64,000 nucleotides of DNA from Holophagales bacterium (GTDB lineage: Bacteria > Acidobacteriota > Thermoanaerobaculia > UBA5066), in the NCBI GenBank assembly GCA_016714815.1, contig JADKBZ010000007.1, positions 62,001 to 126,000 on the forward strand. The letters are read 5' to 3'. Positions within the stretch are counted from its first letter, which is position 1. Every line of letters starts with the position of its first letter. The position numbers and the translations under genes are program-made. Below the pieces are notes generated by a model. It did no database searches, was not told the DNA's origin, and was given only the letters and a program-made list of their open reading frames with translations. Positions 42,116 through 49,314 of the stretch are shown here, piece after piece.

Positions 42116-42586
42116 TCAGCTGCGAGCCGGGAGCTTCCCCGGCCGCCCGCCGGAGGGTCCGGATCTCGGGCCCGGCCCCGCATCGACCCGCCTGAACTCC
42201 CGAGCCGAGCAGGCGGGGCAGCCCGCGGGCCGGCCGGTGCCGAAAGGCAGGGTCCAGTCGTGACGGCAGGACTCGCAGCGGAAGGACCTCTCGCCAGCGA
42301 ACGCGACCGGGCCCCCACCGATCCTCAGGGCGTTCCCCTGTACGAGCGCGGTCGCGACCTTCTTTCGCGAGGCCGCGACGATCCGCGCGAAGGTCGCCCT
42401 GGAAACCTCCATCCGCGCCGCTGCCTCCTCCTGGTAGAGCCCTTCGAGGTCGGCGAGGCGGAGGGCTTCGAACTCGTCGATCGAAAGCTCGATCTCGTCG
42501 AGCACCGACATCGGCACGCCGGCCGGCTTGAAGTAGGTGTGTCGAGGGGGCGAGGCGACTCGCCGGGGGCACGGGCGGCGCGGAAT
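42116..42586 (-). CDS. DUF134-family DNA-binding protein with apparent AUU start
   Basis: The sequence after PRRVASPPRHTYFKPAGVPM matches the DUF134 pattern: IELSIDEFEALRLADLEGLY, EEAAARMEVSRATFARIV (helix-turn-helix), then a zinc-ribbon-like CESC ... CPAC. Homologues start with a conserved Pro/Arg-rich segment ending TYFKPAG. That segment is in frame here, but it has no ATG, GTG or TTG before the in-frame stop at 42659-42661. ATT at 42586-42584 has GGAGG 5-9 bp upstream and is my chosen start (156 residues). GTG 42517 would remove the conserved N-terminus. The helix-turn-helix suggests a regulator of unknown targets. Confidence 0.75.
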   Translation of the reverse strand: MPRRPCPRRVASPPRHTYFKPAGVPMSVLDEIELSIDEFEALRLADLEGLYQEEAAARMEVSRATFARIVAASRKKVATALVQGNALRIGGGPVAFAGERSFRCESCRHDWTLPFGTGRPAGCPACSAREFRRVDAGPGPRSGPSGGRPGKLPARS

Positions 42587-42729
42587 CTCAGCCTCCGGCC
42601 GATCCGAGGCGAAGGGCTCGGGATCCGCAGCTGGTGAGCTCGAAGAAGGGTTGGTGCGTCACGCTTCCCTATCGTGCCATGGACTGCGTCCGGAGGGAGG
42701 CGCGGCGCCCCGCCCACGGTCCGCGGTTG

Positions 42730-42746
42730 ACTATAACGAGCATATG
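42730..42746. promoter_or_regulatory. CATATG motif and minus-strand -10 between DUF134 and cydA
   Basis: CATATG (42741-42746) lies beside TATAGT on the minus strand (42735-42730) in the 244-bp divergent region, the third such site in the window. It could control DUF134, cydAB or both. No other gene is visible in the region. Confidence 0.45.
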
Positions 42747-42830
42747 TGCGAAACCCTCGCGAGGGCGCGCCGCTCGTTCTCCTGATCCGGCGTCGACTCG
42801 AGGGTGGCGTCGCCACCACGGAGGTACCCG

Positions 42831-44357
42831 ATGGACGTCGTGCTTCTCTCCCGCATCCAGTTCGCGGTGAGCATCGGGTTCCACTACATCTTCCCTCCGC
42901 TGGCGATCGGTCTCGGCGTGGTTCTCGTCTGGCTCGAAGGGGCCTTCCTCCGGACGCGCGACCCGATCTACGAGACGGCCGCGCGCTTCTGGACGAAGGT
43001 CTTCGCCCTCAACTTCGCGATCGGCGTCGCGACCGGGATCGTCATGGAGTTCCAGTTCGGGACGAACTGGGCGACCTACTCGCGGTTCGTCGGCGACGTC
43101 TTCGGCTCGGCGCTCGCGGCCGAGGGAATCTTCGCCTTCTTCCTCGAGTCGGGTTTCCTCGCCGTCCTCGTCTTCGGCTGGGACCGGGTCGGACCGAAGA
43201 TGCACTTCTTCTCGACCCTGATGGTCTCCCTCGGCTCGATCTTCTCCTCGGTCTGGATCGTCGTGGCGAACAGCTGGCAGCAGACGCCGGCGGGCCACCA
43301 CATCGTGCCGGTCCTGAGGAACGGAGTCCCCCTGGTGAGGAACGGCGAGCCCGTGCTGCGGGCCGAGATCGTCGACTTCTGGGCGCTCGTCTTCAACCCG
43401 TCCACCGTCCACCGCCTCGTCCACGTCTGGATCGGCGCCTTCCTCGTCGGCGCCTTCTTCGTCATGTCGATCGCAGCCTGGTACCTCCTGAAGGGACGCC
43501 ACACGGAGTTCGCCCGCCGCTCGTTCGACGGCGGCCTCGCTCTCGCCGCGGTCTCCGCGCTCGCGATGTTCGTCTCCGGGCACGGCCAGGCGGGAAGCGT
43601 CTACCGCCACCAGCCGGCGAAGCTCGCGGCGTTCGAGGGGCACTACCGGACCGGGCCTGCGGACATGAACCTCTTCGGCTTCCCGGACGACTCCGCGCAG
43701 TCGGTGAGGTACGGGGTCGCCATCCCCGGCGGACTCGGCCTCCTCCTCCACGGAGACCCGTCGAAGCCCGTCGTCGGCCTCGACCGCTTCCGTCCCGAGG
43801 ACCGGCCGCCGGTCGGGATCACCTTCCAGAGCTACCACGTGATGGTCGGGCTCGGGACGCTCTTCGTCGGCCTGACCCTCCTCGCCGCCTTCTTCAGGTG
43901 GCGCGGCACGCTCTACCAGACCCGCTGGCTTCTCTGGCTCTTCGTGCCGGCCGTCCTCCTGCCGATCGTCGGCAACGAGCTCGGCTGGGTCGCAGCCGAA
44001 GTGGGACGGCAGCCGTGGATCGTCCACCCGAAGGTGACGTGGACGGCCGACGGCTCGGACCTCGTCGTCGGTCCCGCCGGGCACGTCGTCTACGACGAGC
44101 GAGAAGGGCTCCGGACCCTCGACGCCGCCAGCCCGAACGTGACGGCCGGCCAGGTGCTCGGCTCGCTCGTCGGGTTCGGCCTCATCTATCTCGCCCTCGG
44201 TGCGGTCTGGGTCTTCATCCTCGACCGGAAGATCAAGCACGGGCCGGAGGAACCCCCCGGGGATTCCCCCGCCGTGCCCGACGGGGCGCTCGCCGCGGCG
44301 GGCCTCCGGGCCGGGCACGAGGGTCGAATGACCGGCGGCGACGGGTCGCGGGGCTGA
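42831..44357 (+). CDS. cydA: Cytochrome bd ubiquinol/menaquinol oxidase subunit I
   Basis: A 508-residue protein. LLSRIQFAVSIGFHYIFPPL carries haem ligand H18. HRLVHVWIGAFLVG, SYHVMVGLG (Met ligand) and GRQPW are canonical, and the Q-loop between about 250 and 330 is short. GGAGG precedes ATG 42831; an in-frame ATG at 42804 is less likely. Cytochrome bd gives high-affinity O2 reduction and protects anaerobes from O2. CydB follows after 10 bp. Confidence 0.96.
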   Translation: MDVVLLSRIQFAVSIGFHYIFPPLAIGLGVVLVWLEGAFLRTRDPIYETAARFWTKVFALNFAIGVATGIVMEFQFGTNWATYSRFVGDVFGSALAAEGIFAFFLESGFLAVLVFGWDRVGPKMHFFSTLMVSLGSIFSSVWIVVANSWQQTPAGHHIVPVLRNGVPLVRNGEPVLRAEIVDFWALVFNPSTVHRLVHVWIGAFLVGAFFVMSIAAWYLLKGRHTEFARRSFDGGLALAAVSALAMFVSGHGQAGSVYRHQPAKLAAFEGHYRTGPADMNLFGFPDDSAQSVRYGVAIPGGLGLLLHGDPSKPVVGLDRFRPEDRPPVGITFQSYHVMVGLGTLFVGLTLLAAFFRWRGTLYQTRWLLWLFVPAVLLPIVGNELGWVAAEVGRQPWIVHPKVTWTADGSDLVVGPAGHVVYDEREGLRTLDAASPNVTAGQVLGSLVGFGLIYLALGAVWVFILDRKIKHGPEEPPGDSPAVPDGALAAAGLRAGHEGRMTGGDGSRG

Positions 44358-44367
44358 GGAGGCGGCG

Positions 44368-45396
44368 ATGTCTTACGAAGCGCTCTGCGTGACCTGGTTC
44401 ATTCTCGAAGGGGTCCTCCTGACCGGCTACGCCCTCCTCGACGGATTCGACCTCGGCGTCGGAATCCTCCACCCGTTCGTACCCCGCACCGACCTCGAGC
44501 GGCGAATCTCCATGAACTCGATCGGTCCGCTCTGGGACGGCAACGAGGTCTGGCTCGTCACCTTCGGCGGCGCCCTCTTCGCCGCGTTCCCGGAGGCGTA
44601 CGCGTCGGTCTTCTCGGGCTTCTACACCGCGTTCATGCTCCTCCTCATCGCGCTCATCTCCCGCGCAGTGTCGATGGAGTTCCGGTCGAAGATGGAGTCG
44701 CCCGCGTGGCGACGCTTCTGGGACTGGGCGTTCTTCGGCGGCTCTTTCACCGCCTCGCTCCTTTTCGGCGTCGCGGTCGGGAACGCGATGATCGGCGTCC
44801 CGCTCGACGACGCCGGCAACTTCACCGGCTCGGTCCTCGACCAGCTCGGCCCCTACCCGCTCCTCGTCGGCGTCATGACGGTCTCGCTCTTCGCGATGCA
44901 CGGCGGGCTCTTCCTCTACCTGAAGACCGAGGGGGAGTTCCAGCAGCGGCTTCGCGAGTGGATGTGGCGGTCGTGGGGCCTCTTCATGGTCACGTTCATG
45001 CTCACGACGATCGCGACCGTCGCGCTGATCCCGCGGGCGACCGAGAACTTCCGGCGCTTCCCCTGGGCGATCGTCGTCGTCGTCGGCACCGTCCTCGCCG
45101 TCGCGAACATCCCCCGCTGCCTCTTTCGCGACAAACCGGGACTCGCTTTCCTCTCCTCGGGCGGCGTGATCGCCGGCCTCGTCGCCCTCTTCGGCCTCGC
45201 CCTCTACCCGAATCTCGTCACGGCGACGGGAGACCCCACGCGCTCCGTGACGATCTTCAACGCGGCCTCGAGCCCGAAAACCCTCGGGATCATGCTGATC
45301 ATCGCGGCCGTCGGAATGCCATTCGTCCTCACCTACTCCGGGGTCATCTACTGGACCTTCCGCGGCAAGGTGAAGCTCGGCGACCACAGCTACTGA
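44368..45396 (+). CDS. cydB: Cytochrome bd oxidase subunit II
   Basis: A 342-residue protein with about eight to nine helices and CydB hallmarks: LLDGFDLGVGILHPF, GPLWDGNEVWLVTFGGALFA and LSRAVSMEF-like segments. It follows cydA with GGAGGCGGCG before the ATG. No cydX-like small gene or cydCD is visible downstream. Confidence 0.95.
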   Translation: MSYEALCVTWFILEGVLLTGYALLDGFDLGVGILHPFVPRTDLERRISMNSIGPLWDGNEVWLVTFGGALFAAFPEAYASVFSGFYTAFMLLLIALISRAVSMEFRSKMESPAWRRFWDWAFFGGSFTASLLFGVAVGNAMIGVPLDDAGNFTGSVLDQLGPYPLLVGVMTVSLFAMHGGLFLYLKTEGEFQQRLREWMWRSWGLFMVTFMLTTIATVALIPRATENFRRFPWAIVVVVGTVLAVANIPRCLFRDKPGLAFLSSGGVIAGLVALFGLALYPNLVTATGDPTRSVTIFNAASSPKTLGIMLIIAAVGMPFVLTYSGVIYWTFRGKVKLGDHSY

Positions 45397-45431
45397 AAAC
45401 GACCCGCCCCCCGGGGCGAACGAGAGGGAAC

Positions 45432-45770
45432 ATGAAAGACACGCTCGTCGTCATCACCCGCGAAGGGATGGGTTCGGCCGAGCCGGCGCTCCAGAAGAAG
45501 CTCGTCGGCACGTGGCTCACTCTCCTCCTCCAGGGGAAGGAACTGCCAGGGGCGATCTGCTTCTACACCGACGGCGTCAAGCTCGCCGTCGAGGGATCTC
45601 CCGTCCTCGAGCAGCTCGCGAAGCTCGAGGAGCGAGGGGTCCACCTGATTCTCTGCAAGACGTGCCTCGAGTTCTTTGGACTGGCGGAGAAGGTCCGGGT
45701 CGGCATCGTCGGAGGGATGGGGGACATCCTCGCGGCGCAATCGATCGCCAGGAAGGTCCTTCCCCTGTAG
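45432..45770 (+). CDS. yedF: YedF-type DsrE-like selenium-metabolism protein
   Basis: The 112-residue protein is the DsrE-like C-terminal half of YedF: VVITREGMGS at the start, and C75-x2-C78 in LILCKTCLEFFGLAEKVRVG, the pattern of the selenium-associated YedF subfamily. The SirA/TusA-like N-terminal domain of full YedF is missing. YedF occurs mostly in genomes that use selenium, which agrees with the selenocysteine candidates here. It lies 35 bp after cydB. Confidence 0.83.
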   Translation: MKDTLVVITREGMGSAEPALQKKLVGTWLTLLLQGKELPGAICFYTDGVKLAVEGSPVLEQLAKLEERGVHLILCKTCLEFFGLAEKVRVGIVGGMGDILAAQSIARKVLPL

Positions 45771-45875
45771 CGCTCCGCCGACACGGACGCCGAGTCGCCG
45801 AATGGCAATGCGGACGGGCCCCTCCCCACGACATCGCTGGCCGCGCTCGGCGGTCCACGGCAACCGGCGGTCGCC

Positions 45876-47428
45876 GTGACCTCCTTCGCGATTCTCCTCG
45901 CGCTGGCGATCGGCGCCGCGACGGCGGAAGGCCCCTGCGACGCGCCGTGCGCGCGGGCCCGGGCGGAACAGCTCCTGCAATCGAACGAACTGCGCGGGGC
46001 GATCGAGCACCTGCGGGATGCTGTCCGGAGCTACCCGGACGACCCGGCGCTCCCGCTTCTCCTCTCGCGCGCCTATCTCCTCGAAGGGAACCTCTTCTGG
46101 GCCGAGTCGACGCTGCGCGCCGCCCTCGTTCGGCGACCAGACGACGCCGAGACCCGCTCCTGGCTCGTCCTCGTCCACCTGCGCCAGGGAGATCCCGAGC
46201 TCGCGAAGAACGTCCTCGCCGCAGGCCCGCCGCCCCGGGAGGGGCCGGGCCGATCCCGCCGGGCGCTCCTCGGCGCGTACCTCGCGGACCTCGAGGGCGA
46301 CGACCCGGGAGGGCTCTCTCTCCTCTCGGGGATCGGCCGCTCGACCCCGGTCTACCCGGAGGACCACCGCGCCTTCTCGGCGCTCGGGCTGCGGCTCGAC
46401 CCGTGGCGAATCGAGCCCCTTTCCGGTGAGCTCGAGCTCGCCGCAGGCGCCACCTCGAACGCCCTGGCGGGCGCGCCGACCGATCCTGGTGGACAGGGGA
46501 CCGGGAGCGGGCTCGCCGACGGGACGGTCCGGCTCCGGTTCGCGCCCCGGCTCTGTTCGTCGATCCGCGCCGTCGTCGAGCTCGACGGGAGGGGCACCTC
46601 CTCGCGGACGAGGAGTACCGGGAGCTGAGCAGCCTCCTCCTGGGCGGCCGCGTCGGGGGCCTCGCGACCCTGGGCCGGTACCGCGCCCTCGCGGCCTGGC
46701 GGGCCGAGGTCCTCCACCTCGACCAGAGCCCCTCGCTCTACTCCGAAGCCCACCGGGGAGAGGTCGAGATCGAGTCGACCGCGGGAGGACTCCTCTTCGG
46801 CGGCGCGGGGCACCGTGTCTACCGTGACGAACGCAGGACCCGGAACGAGTGGGACTTCGGGCTCGGCGGACCGCTCCGGGTCGTCAAGGGCGCCCCGGCG
46901 GTTATTGGGGCGACCTTGCGCGGCGCCACGGCGCGCTCGGAGGCGTACGACCTGCTCGGGGCCTCCCTCGCGCTCGCCGTCCGGTTCCCCCTGCCGGGTG
47001 GCGTCTGGGCGCGCCTCTCGGGCAGCGGGAGCTGGGACGACTACCTGCACTCCGGCGGACCGGAAGGGCTCCTGGTCTTCGGCACGACGGAGCGGCGACG
47101 GGACCTGACAGGCAAGGCCACCCTCGGCATCTGGCTTCCGGCGTGGCGTGGGCTGAGGGTGGGCCTCGAGGGCCAGCTCTCCCGAAGGGACTCCACGGCC
47201 GACGAGCGCCCGGGCTTCGACTTCGACTACACGGAGGCCCGCGCCCGGCTCCTCGTCCGCGTCGGGTTCGGGGCCGATCCGTCCGCTCCTCCCGCCGTCT
47301 CCCCGCCCGGCCACGTCCCGCTCGAGTGGGGCCTCGGCCCCGGCGAAGCGAGCGAGGCGGAGAAGATCATCGACCTCCTCCGGCAGGACGAAGAGCTGCG
47401 GCGCGGCTCGAGCTGCGGGGTCCGATGA
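45876..47428 (+). pseudogene. Frameshifted TPR plus outer-membrane beta-barrel protein
   Basis: From GTG 45876 the frame encodes a signal peptide (1-17), TPR repeats (about 25-130: LQSNELRGAIEHLRDAVRSY) and the start of a barrel. It stops at 46628 after a run of unrelated residues. Just before that, at the G-rich run 46588-46594, coding potential moves to another frame: from about 46595 (HLLADEEYRELSSLLLGG) it stays open to the stop at 47428. Loss of one base restores a single protein of about 517 residues with a long barrel. A sequencing error in the G run is as likely as real inactivation. The end overlaps the next ATG, as in an intact operon. Confidence 0.75.
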
Positions 47429-48003
47429 GCCTCATCGAACCGACGCCCCCCTCCGCCCCGGCCGCCTCCGCTCCGGCCGCCTCCGCCTTGGTTCCCGCCG
47501 GCGCCTCCCCCGCCGGGCCGGCCTGGCGCCGCACTTTCGCCGAAGCCGCGGTCATCGCGGCCTCGGCCGGCCTCGTCGCCCTCGCGGTGAACGCGTTCCG
47601 TCCCGCGGGCCTGCCGCTCGTCGCGCCCGAGCCCTACGAGGTCCTCGTGCCGTGCCCGGAGCCGGGCGGTCCGGTCGCCCCCGTGGAGCCTTCCGATTCC
47701 TCGCTGCGTGGCCCACGCGTCTTTCTCGTCGACGCGCGCGACCCCGGCGCCTACCGGAGGGGTCACGTTCCGGGGGCGGTGAACGTGCCGTACGACTGGC
47801 TCGACCCGCTCCCTCAGGCCGCGCTGCACGAGCTCGCCCGGAGGATCGCCGCGAGCGGCGCCACGCGAGTCGTCGTCTATGGCGACGGAGGCCGTCCCGA
47901 CAGCGGTGAGCATCTCGGCCGAGAGATCTCCGGGAGAGGCATCCGGAACGTCGGGTACGTGCGAGGCGGTGCACCCGCGCTCGTCCCGGGAGGTGCTTCG
48001 TGA
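47425..48003 (+). CDS. Membrane-anchored rhodanese-like protein without active-site cysteine
   Basis: A 192-residue protein: Ala/Pro-rich N-terminus, one transmembrane helix (about 38-58), then a rhodanese fold (FLVDARDPGAYRRGHVPGAVN, YGDGGRPDSG). The catalytic Cys is replaced by Gly in VVVYGDGG, so sulfur transfer is unlikely. It is followed by MauE/DoxX-like and thioredoxin-like genes, in an overlapping operon. Confidence 0.8.
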   Translation: MSLIEPTPPSAPAASAPAASALVPAGASPAGPAWRRTFAEAAVIAASAGLVALAVNAFRPAGLPLVAPEPYEVLVPCPEPGGPVAPVEPSDSSLRGPRVFLVDARDPGAYRRGHVPGAVNVPYDWLDPLPQAALHELARRIAASGATRVVVYGDGGRPDSGEHLGREISGRGIRNVGYVRGGAPALVPGGAS

Positions 48004-48473
48004 GCCGGCACGCCATCGCCGCCTGGCTCGCGCTGCCCGCCCGCTGGTACCTCGGAGGGCTCTTCGTCCTGGCGTCGCTCCACAAGATCGCCGTTCCGCA
48101 CGACTTTGCGATCGACGTCGCAACCTACGGCATCCTTCCGCTCGCCCTCGTGAACCCCGTCGCGATCGTCCTCCCCTGGGTCGAGCTGGTGGCCGGTCTC
48201 ATGCTCCTCCTGGGAGCGAGGGTGAGAGCCGCGGCTCTCCTCGTCGCCGCCATGGTGGCCGTCTTCCTCGCGGCCCTCGTGATTGCGCTCGCGCGGGGGC
48301 TCGACATGTCGTGCGGCTGCTTCGCCTCCCAGGGGGCCGAGAGCGACCCCATCTCGTGGCTCACGGTGGTGCGCGACCTCGCCTGGCTGGGGCTGAGCGT
48401 TCTCGTGCTCTGCTGCGACCGCGGCTTCCTCGGATTCGACGGCTACCAGAAGTGGAAGGGAGCCCATGCGTGA
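48000..48473 (+). CDS. MauE/DoxX-like membrane protein
   Basis: A 157-residue protein with four helices, RWYLGGLFVLASLHKI at the start and a MSCGCF motif in the third loop as in MauE. MauE works in disulfide formation of methylamine dehydrogenase. Here it probably pairs with the downstream DsbA-like protein, whose gene it overlaps by 8 bp. Confidence 0.82.
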   Translation: MSRHAIAAWLALPARWYLGGLFVLASLHKIAVPHDFAIDVATYGILPLALVNPVAIVLPWVELVAGLMLLLGARVRAAALLVAAMVAVFLAALVIALARGLDMSCGCFASQGAESDPISWLTVVRDLAWLGLSVLVLCCDRGFLGFDGYQKWKGAHA

Positions 48474-49314
48474 CGTGATCCTCGCCGCGCTCCTCGCGTG
48501 CGTCGCGGCCCCGGCACTCGCCCAGACCCCTGCCTGCGAGGCGCTGTCGGGACCCGCAAAGACGCTCGCTTCGAGAATCCTCGAGACCGAGCACCCCTAC
48601 GACTGCTGCGACGACACGATCCGCCGCTGCCTCGCGGCACGTCCGACCTGCGCGCTGGCCTTCCGCCTGGCGGACGACGTCTGCCGGCGGGTGGCGGCCG
48701 GTCAGGACGAGGTCCGCATCCGCCGTGCTCTCTCCCGCCGGGCCCGAAGCATGGTCGGGGGCGGTCCGACGGCGACTGTCGACCTCGCCGCGGCGTCGGT
48801 CACGGGCGACGAGGGCGCACCGGTCACGGTCGTCGTCTACGCGTGCGCCCGTTGCCCCTACTGCAGCAAGCTCGTCCCCGCGCTCCACGCCCAGCTGAAG
48901 GGCCGGCTGAAGGGTCTCGCCCGCCTCGCCTTCCGGACGTTTCCGATCCGGGGCCACGAGGGTTCGACGGAGGCGGGCCTCGCCTTCGCGGCAGCAGCCC
49001 GAATGGGCCGGTTCTGGGACTTCGCGCTCCTCTCCTATCGCCGCTTCGCGGAGTTCTCCCCCCAGAAGCAGCGCGAATGGGCAAGAGAGGCGGGCCTCGA
49101 CCCGGGGCTCTTCGTCATCCGGATGGACGAGCCCGCGACGAGGGACGAGCTCGTGGCGAGCAAGAAGGAAGGGATCGTCAACGGCGTCGAGGAGACTCCG
49201 ACGCTCTTCATCAACGGCCGGCGCTGGGTCGGCGACCTGACGCTCCCCGAGGTGGTCGACGCCATCGAGGAGGAGGCCGAGCGGGTGAGGGGGGACAAAT
49301 GGACAAAGCGGTGA
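48466..49314 (+). CDS. DsbA-like periplasmic thiol oxidoreductase
   Basis: A 282-residue protein with a signal peptide (1-19). A Cys-rich helical region (about 20-80) precedes a thioredoxin/DsbA fold with CPYC in YACARCPYCSKLVP and the cis-Pro loop VEETPTLFINGRRWVG. It overlaps the next gene by 16 bp. With the MauE-like protein it could form a small disulfide-handling pair for the secreted products of this operon. Confidence 0.87.
   Translation: MRDVILAALLACVAAPALAQTPACEALSGPAKTLASRILETEHPYDCCDDTIRRCLAARPTCALAFRLADDVCRRVAAGQDEVRIRRALSRRARSMVGGGPTATVDLAAASVTGDEGAPVTVVVYACARCPYCSKLVPALHAQLKGRLKGLARLAFRTFPIRGHEGSTEAGLAFAAAARMGRFWDFALLSYRRFAEFSPQKQREWAREAGLDPGLFVIRMDEPATRDELVASKKEGIVNGVEETPTLFINGRRWVGDLTLPEVVDAIEEEAERVRGDKWTKR

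Noticed and set aside
46600..46640. TGA ending the first part of the TPR-barrel gene as another selenocysteine codon
   Set aside because: The downstream coding sequence continues in a different frame, so a frameshift explains it.
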